DNA of 64,000 nt from Gemmatimonadota bacterium (GTDB lineage Bacteria; Gemmatimonadota; Gemmatimonadetes; Longimicrobiales; Gaopeijiaceae), in NCBI GenBank assembly GCA_029262115.1, contig JAJCZZ010000062.1, positions 1-64,000 of the forward strand. Reading direction: 5' to 3'. The translations under genes were made by a program, and so were the position numbers. The notes beneath the pieces were generated by a model. That model ran no database searches. It was not told where the DNA came from and saw nothing but the letters and a program-made list of their open reading frames with translations. The number at the start of each line of letters is the position of its first letter. The stretch's first letter is position 1. Shown piece after piece: positions 1 through 8,938 of this stretch.

Positions 1-1308
1 CTGCGCGCCGCCCACTTGCTGCGCCACGAGTTCCGCGACCGCCTCAACGTGTCGACCATGCTCAACCAGAGCAAGACGGCGCATCAGGCGGAAATCGACG
101 CGTCGGCCGAGCTGGTCGACTTCTTTCGCTTCAACGTACAGTTCGCCTCGGAGATCTACCAGGCGCAGCCCCTGTCGGACCCGGGGATGTGGAACCGTTC
201 CCAGTACCGTGCGCTGGAGGGTTTCATCTACGCGGTATCGCCCTTCAACTTCACCTCGATTGGAGGCAATCTGTCGGGCGCCCCAGCCATGATGGGCAAC
301 ACCGTCATCTGGAAACCGTCCGACAAAGCGCTCCTGTCCAACTACTTCGTCTTCAAGTTGATGGAGGAAGCGGGCGTGCCGGCCGGGGTCATCAACTTCC
401 TCCCCGGCGATCCCATCGCGGTCACCAAACGCCTCCTCGGACACCGCGATTTCGGTGGCGTACACTTCACGGGCTCGACGACCGTGTTCAAGTCGTTCTG
501 GAAGACGATAGGCGAGAACATGGACGCCTACCGTTCTTATCCGCGTATCGTCGGGGAGACGGGGGGAAAGGACTTCATCGTCGTCCACCCGAGCGCGGAC
601 CGCGATGCCGTGGTGACCGCCATGGTGCGTGGTGCCTTCGAGTACCAGGGTCAGAAGTGTAGCGCGGCGTCGCGCGCGTACGTGCCGAAGAGCGTCTGGA
701 AGGCCATCAAGCCGGAGCTGGTGCGGCAGACGCAAAGTGTGGCAATGGGGGATGTCACGGACTTTTCGAACTTCATTGGAGCCGTCATCAGCGAGGACGC
801 CTTCGAGCGGATCGAAGGGTACATCGAGCGCGCCCGGAAGTCGAAGGATGCGGAAATCCTGGTCGGCGGAGAGTGCGACCGATCGAAGGGCTGGTTCGTG
901 CGCCCAACGATTATCGTGAGTAGGAAGCCCGGCTACGAGTCAATGTGCGAGGAAATCTTCGGGCCCGTCCTGACCGTCTACGTCTACGAAGACGACGCCT
1001 GGTCGGAGACGCTGAAAGAGGTTGACGAGACCTCACCCTACGCGCTGACTGGCGCCGTGTTCGCGCAGAGCCGCGAGGCGATTCGTGAAGCGATGGACGC
1101 CCTGCATCAAAGCGCCGGAAACTTCTACGTCAACGACAAGCCTACGGGCGCGGTGGTGGGGCAGCAGCCGTTCGGCGGGGCGCGCGCATCCGGCACCAAC
1201 GACAAGGCGGGCTCGGCCATGAACCTGCTGCGCTGGGTCAGCGCCCGGACGATCAAGGAGACCTTCGTGCCCGCGACGGACTACACGTATCCGTTCATGA
1301 AGTCCTGA
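1..1308 (+). CDS. pruA: L-glutamate gamma-semialdehyde (P5C) dehydrogenase, 3' part
   Basis: Oxidises glutamate semialdehyde/P5C to glutamate with NAD+, the second step of proline breakdown in the cytoplasm. The frame is open from base 1, and family members have about 540 residues, so roughly the first 100 residues lie outside the window. Visible landmarks in order are QSKTAHQAEIDA, the cofactor-binding WKPSD, FTGS, the general-base segment GETGGKD, the nucleophile Cys in GQKCSAASR, and the C-terminal QQPFGGARASGTNDK. The last motif is characteristic of P5C dehydrogenases rather than of general aldehyde dehydrogenases. It has no fused or adjacent proline dehydrogenase in view. It converges on the next operon with only 27 bases between the stops. 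Confidence 0.95.
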   Translation: MRAAHLLRHEFRDRLNVSTMLNQSKTAHQAEIDASAELVDFFRFNVQFASEIYQAQPLSDPGMWNRSQYRALEGFIYAVSPFNFTSIGGNLSGAPAMMGNTVIWKPSDKALLSNYFVFKLMEEAGVPAGVINFLPGDPIAVTKRLLGHRDFGGVHFTGSTTVFKSFWKTIGENMDAYRSYPRIVGETGGKDFIVVHPSADRDAVVTAMVRGAFEYQGQKCSAASRAYVPKSVWKAIKPELVRQTQSVAMGDVTDFSNFIGAVISEDAFERIEGYIERARKSKDAEILVGGECDRSKGWFVRPTIIVSRKPGYESMCEEIFGPVLTVYVYEDDAWSETLKEVDETSPYALTGAVFAQSREAIREAMDALHQSAGNFYVNDKPTGAVVGQQPFGGARASGTNDKAGSAMNLLRWVSARTIKETFVPATDYTYPFMKS

Positions 1309-1335
1309 GCCGGGAGGCTGGAGGCAGTCGGTACC

Positions 1336-2544
1336 TCAGCGCCCGAACGCCTCCAGCGCCTGAGCGAAGTCGGCCTTCAGGTCCGCCACCCCCTCGATGC
1401 CGACCGACACCCTGACGAACCCATCCGGGATGCCCTGGGCCACTCGGTCGGCCGAAGAGACGTCCGCGTGCGAGGTGTAGCGGGGCTGTGAGACGAGAGT
1501 CTCCACGCCACCCAGACTCGGAGCCGCCAGCGCGAGCGTCAACTCGCTCATGAACCGATCGGCCGCCTCGCCGCCGCCTCGGAGGATCAGCCCGACCATC
1601 CCGCCGAAGCCTGTCAGCAGTCTGGACGCCACCTCGTGGTCCGGGTGGCTCTCGAGCCCCGGGTAGATCACGGACTCCACCTCCGGCCGGCTCGTCAGCC
1701 ATCGGGCGAGTGAGGCAGCGTTCTCATTGTGCCTCTGCATCCGAACATCGAGCGTGCGGATCCCCCGGTCGAGGAGCCATGCCGTATGCGGGTCCAACGC
1801 GGGCCCGTAGAGTCGGGCGACCCGGGCGACACGCTCCATGAGCTCCGCCGACCCGGCCACGATTCCCGCGATCAGATCGGAGTGTCCGCCGAGGTACTTC
1901 GTTGCACTGTGGATGACGATGTCGATGCCGTGCTCGGCCGCGCGGAAGTTGACCGGACTACCGAACGTTGCGTCGCACAGCAGCGCGATCCCACGATCGC
2001 GGCACAGTGCGGCGACCGGTGCCGGATCGAAGACGCGGAGCGTCGGGTTGGTGGGAAGTTCGATATAGGCCACACGGGTGGTCGGACGCACGGCTTCCGC
2101 CCAGACGTCGTCGTCCATCGCGTCCACGAAGGTCGTCTCAACGCCCCGTCGAGGCAGTTCGTCCCGCAGGAGCGCCTGTGTGGCACCATACAGCCGGTTG
2201 GACGCGACGATGTGGTCGCCGGACTCGGCCAGCGCCAGGAGTGACATCGAACACGCGGCCATCCCACTTCCCAGAGGGACCGCGGCCTCGGTGCCCTCCA
2301 GAGCGGCAAGCTTTCGCCCGAGCGCCACCGTGTTCGGGTTGTTGCCGTATCGGCTGTAGAGGAGCTCGCCGTCGCGCGGGTTCGACCACATGAACGTCGC
2401 GCTCTGCACGACCGGAGAGACGACCGGCGCCCCAGGGGAGCGCGGACCCTCGCCCGCGTGGATAGTCAGCGTGGCTGGCGAAGGAGCGCCTTGGGCCGGG
2501 GCCGGGGGGGAGGAAGAGTCGGACGACGAAGCGAAGTCGGTCAT
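1336..2544 (-). CDS. Cys/Met-metabolism PLP enzyme (cystathionine gamma-synthase/lyase family)
   Basis: A fold-type I PLP enzyme of the trans-sulfuration family, 402 residues, close to the usual 380-400. The Schiff-base lysine is K216 in SATKYLGGHSD, the cofactor loop GSGMAA is at about residues 92-97, and the YSRYGNNPN segment near residue 63 is the region that reaches the neighbouring active site in the tetramer. A Ser/Pro-rich 20-residue N-terminal extension precedes the core. It could be cystathionine gamma-synthase, gamma-lyase, methionine gamma-lyase or O-acetylhomoserine sulfhydrylase; sequence reading alone does not separate these. It is the last gene of the minus-strand run that begins with lepA, 19 bases after the STAS gene, so it is probably cotranscribed. 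No strong ribosome binding site is visible. Confidence 0.9.
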   Translation of the reverse strand: MTDFASSSDSSSPPAPAQGAPSPATLTIHAGEGPRSPGAPVVSPVVQSATFMWSNPRDGELLYSRYGNNPNTVALGRKLAALEGTEAAVPLGSGMAACSMSLLALAESGDHIVASNRLYGATQALLRDELPRRGVETTFVDAMDDDVWAEAVRPTTRVAYIELPTNPTLRVFDPAPVAALCRDRGIALLCDATFGSPVNFRAAEHGIDIVIHSATKYLGGHSDLIAGIVAGSAELMERVARVARLYGPALDPHTAWLLDRGIRTLDVRMQRHNENAASLARWLTSRPEVESVIYPGLESHPDHEVASRLLTGFGGMVGLILRGGGEAADRFMSELTLALAAPSLGGVETLVSQPRYTSHADVSSADRVAQGIPDGFVRVSVGIEGVADLKADFAQALEAFGR

Positions 2545-2563
2545 AGAGTTCGGCTCAAGACGG

Positions 2564-3136
2564 TCAAATCAGGTGGGCCACCACGCGCGAGAGTGCGTGA
2601 TAGCTTCCGGACACCGGACTGCGAAAGGCCAGGCGTCGGGATACAAGGCTCTCCAAGGCGGCAATACGACTCGGCTCGCCTTCGAGCTGACGCGATTCCA
2701 GGCGGCCACGCGCCTCCAATTCAGCCCACGCCGATCCTTCGTCGATCGACGCCACGCCAAGCAGTTCGAAGGCGCCCTCTCCGGTCTCCGCGACGGCGGC
2801 CAGCGACTGCCGCGCGAGCACGACCTCGATCTGGTCGCGGTGGGGCTCGATCACGCCCCGGAACACGAAGAACGCCTGTGTCACGTCATCGGACGCGTAG
2901 CGCTGCAAAAGCTTGGCAACCACCTCGTCCGCGCACGAGAAGTCCAGGATGGACACCTCGGACAGGTCGATGAGGGAAATGCTGTGGCGGCCCGCGTCGG
3001 CCAGCCGGGTTTCGATGGCCAGTCGGACGGCTCTCCCGGTCTGGCGGGTGACCAGGTGGGAGTAAAGCGAGGCGACCGTCGACTGTACGAGACCGCCCAC
3101 GTCGATCGCGATGGGATCGGTCGGGATCTCGCTCAC
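2564..3136 (-). CDS. STAS-like domain protein (probable partner-switch component)
   Basis: 190 residues. The central part carries the alternating strand/helix pattern of a STAS domain, with the segment SLIDLSEVSILDFSCADEVV at the position where anti-sigma-factor antagonists have the phosphorylatable or acidic residue. This is inferred from pattern, not alignment. The start is the GTG that overlaps the preceding stop (GTGA), with AAGGAAGG six bases upstream; this sets a much shorter protein than the open frame would allow. Directly upstream lies a STAS/HATPase fusion, and translation of the two is coupled. Together they look like a two-protein regulatory switch. The partner and output are unknown; no sigma factor gene is nearby. 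Confidence 0.7.
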   Translation of the reverse strand: MSEIPTDPIAIDVGGLVQSTVASLYSHLVTRQTGRAVRLAIETRLADAGRHSISLIDLSEVSILDFSCADEVVAKLLQRYASDDVTQAFFVFRGVIEPHRDQIEVVLARQSLAAVAETGEGAFELLGVASIDEGSAWAELEARGRLESRQLEGEPSRIAALESLVSRRLAFRSPVSGSYHALSRVVAHLI

Positions 3137-4023
3137 GATCCGCCTTCCTTGGCCGGAAGGATGATGCTGATCTGAGCCCCCGGGAAGGGGAGCATCCCCT
3201 CCACGAGCGGCGGCGTGTCGTCCCAATCCGGCACCTGTCCAATGCGGGCGGTCCCGCTCCGGATGCTGATGGCCCCATCCCACCGGCGGACCTGACGTCG
3301 GATCTGTTGAATCCCCTGCCCTCTGCCCGAGTCGGGAAAGCGTGTCAGGCCGTGCAGGAAGGCCGCCTCGAGGGCGGTGGCGTCCGACCAGCGGTCTCCG
3401 TACCGCGCCGAATGCTCGTCGGTGAGTGAGCCTCGGAAGCCTCGTCCCATGTCCATGACCGAGAGCACCACGACCCACCGACCCAACCGCCGCGACCAGT
3501 TGTACGCCTGGGCCGCGACCCACCCCGGCGCTTCCGCGTGCTCGATGATGTTCTGGCAGACTTCGGAAAGGATGACGGAGAACTGAACGACGGCGGTGGC
3601 CGGGTACCCCAACGTTTTCGTGAGAATCGTCCCGGCCCGACTCTGCACACGGTCGACCACCGCGTGAACGTCGGCGTTGGCCTCCACGGGGGTGACCTCC
3701 AGGAGCACGTCCGACGCGCCCGAGGACCGGCGGGGGACCTTCGCGTCGATCTCGAAGTGGTGTTGCGCCTGCTCGAAGAAGCCCATGCGCGCGAGGTACC
3801 CGGTTACGTCCGCGCTCTCCGGGACCTGCAGGACCGGCAGCGTCCCGTGTGTCCGTGCCCTGTGACTCCCGGCGGCGAGGAGGCCCAACATCCCGTTGGG
3901 GTCCACCCAGCGAACGTGGCGAGCGTCGAAAAGGACCCGCTCCTCCTGTTCGTTCGTCACGGCATCGAGAAAGGCGTCCACGGATTGATTGTCCAGAGAA
4001 CCCGGGACCGAGATGACGTTCAA
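3133..4023 (-). CDS. STAS-like / GHKL ATPase fusion protein (anti-sigma-type kinase)
   Basis: 296 residues in two parts. Residues 1 to about 95 look like a STAS domain (VLFDARHVRWVDPNGMLGLL). The rest is a HATPase_c/GHKL domain: N-box SVILSEVCQNIIEHA, G1 box MDMGRGF, G2 box GRGQGI and a final strand AQISIILP. This is the ATP-binding type found in SpoIIAB/RsbW-like serine kinases and histidine kinases, but there is no HisKA dimerisation helix. The start is the TTG overlapping the PfkB stop (TTGA), preceded by GAAGGAG with a five-base spacer. Such fusions normally bind or phosphorylate a separate STAS protein, and one is encoded immediately downstream. Role in this organism is unknown. Confidence 0.75.
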   Translation of the reverse strand: MNVISVPGSLDNQSVDAFLDAVTNEQEERVLFDARHVRWVDPNGMLGLLAAGSHRARTHGTLPVLQVPESADVTGYLARMGFFEQAQHHFEIDAKVPRRSSGASDVLLEVTPVEANADVHAVVDRVQSRAGTILTKTLGYPATAVVQFSVILSEVCQNIIEHAEAPGWVAAQAYNWSRRLGRWVVVLSVMDMGRGFRGSLTDEHSARYGDRWSDATALEAAFLHGLTRFPDSGRGQGIQQIRRQVRRWDGAISIRSGTARIGQVPDWDDTPPLVEGMLPFPGAQISIILPAKEGGS

Positions 4024-5003
4024 ACGCGCTCCTTCACAGTGGACAGTCGTCCGATCAGATGATGGTACAGGCCTCGAGCACCTCGGTGGTCGAGATTGCG
4101 CACGGCCATGACGTTGGCGGCGCCCATGGCGGTCTCGAGGGCGTCTCCGGCCAGGAGCCGACCCATCAGCGTGCCACCCCAGACGTCGCCGCACCCCGTA
4201 GGATCACCCGGAGGGGGGGAGCCGTCCACCGGCACCCGTCGACTCCGGGCCGGGCCTGCCAGCGTAACGGCCGGCCGGTCTCGCCACCGGGCCGGATCGG
4301 GATGGAAGTCGTGTCCCACGACGTACGCCGCCCCACGACTTCCCATGGTCACGGCAATGAGCTTCAAGTCCGGCCCCAGCGCCTGCGCCGCAACGCGCCA
4401 AGGATCGCCGGCGTGCCGGCCCAAAAGCTCGAACTCATCCTCGTTGACCTGCACGGCATCGAAACAGCGTAGCCAGTCCGCCCATCCTTCGAGGGTCCGC
4501 GGCACCCGGTCGCCCTGCCCGCTCATGCCGAGGAAAAGGGAGTGTAGATCGGCGTAGATCGGGCCGTCGAAGCCTTGTCGGAGAGCCCACGCTCCCTCCA
4601 GCTCCATCTCGAAGCCGGAGATGAAGTTCACGTACAGGGCGTCGCACAGGCTCGCGATCGGAGCGAGCTCGGGCCATGTCCATGCCGGCACGCCGCCGGA
4701 GAGCCGTTCCGTGCGACGCTCCCGGCTGAGATAGCGAAGCTCCACGCGGTTGTTCGGCTCGGGAACCACGACGAGGCCGGCGTCCCCCAGCCCGGGGATC
4801 TCCCTGAGAAAGTGGAACGCGGGCTCGGACAGATCGCGGCCCACCTTGATGATTGGCAAGACGTCCCACCCGGCCGGTGCGGCGGCTCGAACGGCAGCCA
4901 GGGCATAGGCGATTCCACCCCACTCCTCGACCGGTTGGCCGTGCCCATCCCGCTGATGGATCCGATCCCATACGAGCGTCCCGATGACCCCGAGCGTCGG
5001 CAC
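4020..5003 (-). CDS. PfkB-family carbohydrate/nucleoside kinase
   Basis: Cytoplasmic kinase of the ribokinase/PfkB family, 327 residues. The N-terminal strand and Gly-Gly segment (PTLGVIGTLVWDR and WGGIAYALA) bind the sugar, and the C-terminal signature GDPTGCGDVWGG carries the anion hole and the catalytic Asp of the usual DTxGAGD motif. An unusual feature is the Cys replacing Ala in that motif. The substrate cannot be told from sequence. It starts with GTG three bases after the ROK kinase stop and overlaps the next gene by four bases, so it sits in the middle of a tightly coupled operon. Association with a second sugar kinase and a heptosyltransferase-like enzyme suggests a role in activated-sugar or glycan metabolism. 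Confidence 0.9.
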   Translation of the reverse strand: MPTLGVIGTLVWDRIHQRDGHGQPVEEWGGIAYALAAVRAAAPAGWDVLPIIKVGRDLSEPAFHFLREIPGLGDAGLVVVPEPNNRVELRYLSRERRTERLSGGVPAWTWPELAPIASLCDALYVNFISGFEMELEGAWALRQGFDGPIYADLHSLFLGMSGQGDRVPRTLEGWADWLRCFDAVQVNEDEFELLGRHAGDPWRVAAQALGPDLKLIAVTMGSRGAAYVVGHDFHPDPARWRDRPAVTLAGPARSRRVPVDGSPPPGDPTGCGDVWGGTLMGRLLAGDALETAMGAANVMAVRNLDHRGARGLYHHLIGRLSTVKERV

Positions 5004-5006
5004 CCG

Positions 5007-5990
5007 TCATCCCGCCCGGGTCTTGAGGAACAGCCCGGCGGCTCCGATGACGCCCGCCGTCTCGGGAAGCAGCCCGGGCAGGATCTCGCACGCAGCCTCC
5101 GCGACCTTGAACGCGCGCCGACGAACTTCGGAGCGCAACGGTACGAACAGTTGATCTCCGGCGCGCGTGACCCCGCCGACGATGATGACCGCGTCCGGGT
5201 TCACCACGTTGATGATGTTCGCGATCCCGACTCCCAGTATGCGCGCCGTCTCCAGCATGACTTCCGCTGCGTAGGAGTCGCCCGCGACCACGCCTTCCGA
5301 GACCGTGGCGGCGGAGATGTCGGAAACGTCACCCCCCGCGAGGTCGAGCAGGATGGAGTCGACACCGGCCTCGACTCCCTCCCGGGCCCGGAGCGCGATG
5401 TTCGGCCCGGACGCATAGGCCTCCAAGCACCCGTAGTTGCCGCACGCGCACCGCCGGCCCGTGAAGTCGATGGTCATGTGACCGACCTCGCCAGCCGTGC
5501 CCGACGCACCGTGGACGAGTTCCCCGTCCACGATGATTCCGCCCCCGATTCCGGTGCCCAGGGTCACGCACACCACCGACCTGAATGGAGCCCCGGCACC
5601 CAGCCAGTACTCGCCGTAGGTCGCGCAGTTCGCGTCGTTGTCCAGAGAGATCGGGCGATCGAGGCCCTCCGCGAGGCGATCACGCAGCGGGTAATCCTTC
5701 CAGCCCAGGTTGAACGCGTCCAGGACGATGCCCAGCTCGAGGTCGAGGGGACCGGGGCAGCCGACGCCCACCCCGATCACGTCCGCCCACCCCTTCCCGT
5801 CCGGACCGAGCGCCTCCACCACGGCCTCGTCCGCCATCCGACGGATATGCCCGACCGCGCCGTCCGCACCACCCATCGAAGGTGTCGCCATCGACCGAAG
5901 TCCGAGCGGAGCGCCGCCCCCCTCCGGCACGAGACCGACCAGGACGGTCGTGCCGCCGATATCGACTCCGAGGACCCAGCGGTCGCTCAC
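5007..5990 (-). CDS. ROK-family sugar kinase (glucokinase-like)
   Basis: 327-residue member of the ROK (repressor, ORF, kinase) family, with no N-terminal DNA-binding domain, so a kinase rather than a repressor. The phosphate-binding DIGGTTVLVG begins a few residues from the N-terminus. GTGIGGGIIVDG and the zinc-binding cluster CACGNYGCLEAYAS follow, the latter diagnostic for ROK. Likely reaction is ATP-dependent phosphorylation of glucose or an amino sugar. The GTG start overlaps the stop of the upstream glycosyltransferase gene (GTGA); the open frame runs further upstream but that part is antisense-like and has no family similarity. With the PfkB kinase three bases downstream it forms a two-kinase unit. 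Confidence 0.92.
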   Translation of the reverse strand: MSDRWVLGVDIGGTTVLVGLVPEGGGAPLGLRSMATPSMGGADGAVGHIRRMADEAVVEALGPDGKGWADVIGVGVGCPGPLDLELGIVLDAFNLGWKDYPLRDRLAEGLDRPISLDNDANCATYGEYWLGAGAPFRSVVCVTLGTGIGGGIIVDGELVHGASGTAGEVGHMTIDFTGRRCACGNYGCLEAYASGPNIALRAREGVEAGVDSILLDLAGGDVSDISAATVSEGVVAGDSYAAEVMLETARILGVGIANIINVVNPDAVIIVGGVTRAGDQLFVPLRSEVRRRAFKVAEAACEILPGLLPETAGVIGAAGLFLKTRAG

Positions 5991-6976
5991 GGGAGCAAAC
6001 CCTCCAGCAGCGCGAGTGAGGCGTCGGTCACCTGGTCGACGGTAATGAGCTGCATGCATTCCTCGTGCGCCAACGGAAGGTGTGTGCCCACGCCCTCGCG
6101 GGGACATTCGTTCTTGAAGCACGGCCGGCACGGAAGTGGGACGGACTCCACCGCCACGCTTTTCGATCCGGTCGGCAGGGCCTCGGCCGGGTCGGACGGA
6201 CCCCAGATGGTGACGGTGGGAGTCCCCATAGCGCCAGCCATGTGCAGGGGGCCGGTATCGTTCCCCACGACGAGGTCACACACCGCGAGGAGGGCCGCCA
6301 GGCCCTCGAGGTCCGTTTCGCCGCCCGCATCGATGGCGTCCTCCGCGCCGCCCGCTACCTGGGCGGACAGCCGCGTTTCGGTCGGGCCTCCTGCGACGAC
6401 ACAGCGAGCGCCGGCTGCCGACAGACGCCCGACGAGTTGGGAAAAGCGCGTCGCAGACCATCGCCGAGCGGGCGCGTTGGATCCCGGTACCACGCCCACG
6501 ATGGGCCCCACCCCACGCGTCCGCCCCCGCCACCTCGCGACCCGGTCGGGAGGTGGAGTGAGCGCGGGCCTTGGGAGAGAGGTGCCGTCATCGATCCCGA
6601 CGAGCGCGCGATACTGGTCGCCACGGGGGCGGCCTCGAAGCGCGGCGGGGTCGAGCGCTTCCGTCAGTAGCCACGACCGCCCGTCCGTGGCGGAGCCGCG
6701 GAGCGTGTGGACTCCGCCACACCGGAACAGCCAGGCGGCGGAGAACGCGGGCGAGAGCAGGGCCCCCTTCTGGTACCCGCCCCTCCGCAACGTGCCGACC
6801 GCGCTGAGCCAACCTGACATCCCCGAGCGATCCAGTGGGATGATCGTGCCCGGCAGCGCGGCCATCGCGACGAGAGGCGCGAGCCACCCGGTCACCAGGA
6901 CGTCGCAGCCACTGTGCGCAAGAACAGGAAGCGCTACCACCACGTCGCCCAGGTGGTTGGGCGCACGCACGATCAT
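5987..6976 (-). CDS. Glycosyltransferase family 9 (heptosyltransferase-like)
   Basis: 329 residues. It has the GT9 signature GNDTGPLHMAGAMGTPTV near residue 250, followed by IWGPSDP, and begins with the expected RAPNHLGDVVVALPVL, the acceptor-side loop of LPS heptosyltransferases I/II. The C-terminal Cys-rich stretch (PCRPCFKNECP ... EECM) is also seen in WaaF-like proteins. The expected job is transfer of a heptose or other sugar from an ADP-activated donor to lipopolysaccharide core at the inner face of the cytoplasmic membrane. The ATG is supported by GAGGGG seven bases upstream and lies 17 bases after the lepA stop. The following ROK and PfkB kinases could supply sugar phosphates, though this is only inferred from position. 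Confidence 0.88.
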   Translation of the reverse strand: MIVRAPNHLGDVVVALPVLAHSGCDVLVTGWLAPLVAMAALPGTIIPLDRSGMSGWLSAVGTLRRGGYQKGALLSPAFSAAWLFRCGGVHTLRGSATDGRSWLLTEALDPAALRGRPRGDQYRALVGIDDGTSLPRPALTPPPDRVARWRGRTRGVGPIVGVVPGSNAPARRWSATRFSQLVGRLSAAGARCVVAGGPTETRLSAQVAGGAEDAIDAGGETDLEGLAALLAVCDLVVGNDTGPLHMAGAMGTPTVTIWGPSDPAEALPTGSKSVAVESVPLPCRPCFKNECPREGVGTHLPLAHEECMQLITVDQVTDASLALLEGLLP

Positions 6977-6993
6977 GCTACGCCCCCTCGTGG

Positions 6994-8796
6994 TCACCCG
7001 TCGGTCAGATTCAACACGGCCAGGAACGCTTCCTGCGGGATCTCGACCGCGCCCACCTGCTTCATGCGGCGTTTCCCCTTCTTCTGTCGCTCCAACAGCT
7101 TGCGTTTCCTGGAGATATCTCCGCCGTAGCACTTGGCGGTCACGTTCTTCCGGAGCGCCTTCACGTTGCTGCGGGCGACGACGTTGTTCCCGATCGTGGC
7201 CTGGAGCGCCACCTCGAACTGCTGCCGTGGGATCAACTCTTTGAGTTTCCGCACGAGCTCGCGGCCGTACTCGTACGCCTTGGTCTCATGGATGATCACG
7301 CTGAACGCATCCACGGGATCGCCATTCACGAGGATGTCGAGCTTCAGGAGGGCGTCCGCCCTGTACTCGAGGAACTCGTAGTCGAGCGCTGCATATCCGC
7401 GGGTGCTGCCTTTGAGTCGATCGTAGAAGTCGAGGACGATCTCGGACAGCGGAAGCTCGAAATTCAACTCCACTCGCTGCGGGTCGAGGTACTGCATGTC
7501 TTTGAACACGCCGCGCCGGTCGTAGCACAGCTTCTGCACGTTCCCGATATACTCCGACGGACAGAGGATGTGGGCTTTTACGATCGGCTCCGACACGGTG
7601 GTGATACGACCCGCGTCCGGAAGTTGGGTCGGGCTCTCCACACTCACGTCGGTACCATCCGTCAGTACCACCTGGTACTCCACGTTCGGAACCGTCGTGA
7701 TCAGATCCACGCTGAATTCGCGCTCCAGGCGCTCCTGGATGATCTCCATGTGGAGGAGCCCGAGGAAGCCGCATCGGAACCCGAAGCCCAACGCCACCGA
7801 CGTCTCAGGCTCGTACTGGAGCGACGCATCGTTCAGTCGGAGCCGCTCGAGCGCGTCCCTCAGATCTTCATAGTCATCGGAGTCCGTCGGGTAGAGCCCT
7901 GCGAACACCATCGGGCGGGCCTCCTGATAGCCCGGCAGGAGCTCGGTCGCGGGATTGTCCGCGTCGAGGATGGTGTCCCCCACTCGCGTATCGGCGACCT
8001 CCTTGATGGCCGCGACGATGTAGCCGACCTGTCCCGGCCCGAGTTGCTTCTTGGGCCGTCGGCCGAGAAGCAACGTGCCCACCTCCGTAACCTCGTATCG
8101 GGCCTTCACATTTCCGAACGTGATGGTGGTGCCGGCCCTTACGGTCCCGTCCATGACACGGACGGAAGGGACGGCTCCCAGATACTTGTCGTAGTACGAA
8201 TCGAAGATCAGCGACCGGAACGGTGCGTCGGCGTCACCCTCCGGGGGAGGCACCCGCTCGACGACGGCCTCCAGGATCTCGGAGATGCCGATGCCCTCCT
8301 TGGCGCTGGCCAGGAGGACCTGATCGGCGTCGACTCCGAGCAGCTCCGCCACCTCGTCGCGACGGCGCTCGGGTTCCGCCCCCGGCAGGTCGATCTTGTT
8401 GATGACCGGAATGATCTCGAGGTCGGCGTCCAGAGCCAGAAACAGATTCGACAGCGTCTGGGCCTGAACGCCCTGGGTCGCGTCCACCACCAGGATCGCG
8501 CCTTCACACGCCGCCAGGGAGCGGGACACCTCATAGGTGAAGTCCACGTGCCCCGGAGTGTCGATCAGGTTCAGCTCGTACTTGTCGCCGTCCTGGGCCG
8601 AATACTCCATATGGACCGCGTGAAGCTTGATGGTGATGCCCCGCTCTCGCTCGAGCTCGTTGTCGTCGAGGACCTGTTCCCGCATCTGGCGCTTGTCCAG
8701 GGTCCCGGTTCCCTCGAGCAGCCGATCCGCAAGCGTCGACTTCCCATGATCGATATGGGCGACGATGCAAAAATTTCGAATGTGATCGGTGCGCAC
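6994..8796 (-). CDS. lepA: Elongation factor 4 (LepA) GTPase
   Basis: Ribosome-associated translational GTPase that acts on stalled or mistranslocated ribosomes. G1 is [10 protein letters not shown]3 DTPGHVDF and G4 NKIDLPGA. The LepA-specific C-terminal domain ends in [19 protein letters not shown], as usual. The GTG start gives 600 residues and an N-terminus ([12 protein letters not shown]) in register with the family. An in-frame TTG 12 codons upstream is possible, but neither start has a clear ribosome binding site. It is the first gene of the seven-gene minus-strand operon. Its promoter region contains copy A of the 188-bp repeat, whose left end is about 140 bases upstream of this start. 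Confidence 0.97.
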   Translation of the reverse strand: MRTDHIRNFCIVAHIDHGKSTLADRLLEGTGTLDKRQMREQVLDDNELERERGITIKLHAVHMEYSAQDGDKYELNLIDTPGHVDFTYEVSRSLAACEGAILVVDATQGVQAQTLSNLFLALDADLEIIPVINKIDLPGAEPERRRDEVAELLGVDADQVLLASAKEGIGISEILEAVVERVPPPEGDADAPFRSLIFDSYYDKYLGAVPSVRVMDGTVRAGTTITFGNVKARYEVTEVGTLLLGRRPKKQLGPGQVGYIVAAIKEVADTRVGDTILDADNPATELLPGYQEARPMVFAGLYPTDSDDYEDLRDALERLRLNDASLQYEPETSVALGFGFRCGFLGLLHMEIIQERLEREFSVDLITTVPNVEYQVVLTDGTDVSVESPTQLPDAGRITTVSEPIVKAHILCPSEYIGNVQKLCYDRRGVFKDMQYLDPQRVELNFELPLSEIVLDFYDRLKGSTRGYAALDYEFLEYRADALLKLDILVNGDPVDAFSVIIHETKAYEYGRELVRKLKELIPRQQFEVALQATIGNNVVARSNVKALRKNVTAKCYGGDISRKRKLLERQKKGKRRMKQVGAVEIPQEAFLAVLNLTDG

Positions 8797-8917
8797 GCGG
8801 GAGCCGGGAAGTCGGTGGAGAAGAGCCTGCAAAGATAAGCGGCGGGCCCCGCGTCCCGAAGGGCTTTCCGCTCACTGGCCTGCCGGAAGTGAGGACGCTC
8901 AATTACTGTGGTGCATG

Positions 8918-8938
8918 GATCTCCGACGCTCGTACCTC
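8918..8938. repeat. Left imperfect direct repeat flanking repeat copy A
   Basis: A 21-base sequence beginning GATCTCCGAC directly abuts the left end of the 188-bp element. It matches 18 of 21 positions with a second copy four bases beyond the element's right end. It may be a remnant of duplicated target DNA or part of a longer degenerate element end. Confidence 0.6.

Noticed and set aside
4575-7244. 889-codon open frame on the plus strand
   Set aside because: It lies antisense to PfkB, ROK and GT9 genes, which have clear family motifs; long antisense frames are expected in GC-rich DNA.
7288-8838. 516-codon open frame on the plus strand
   Set aside because: Antisense to lepA along its whole length; no protein-like motifs.
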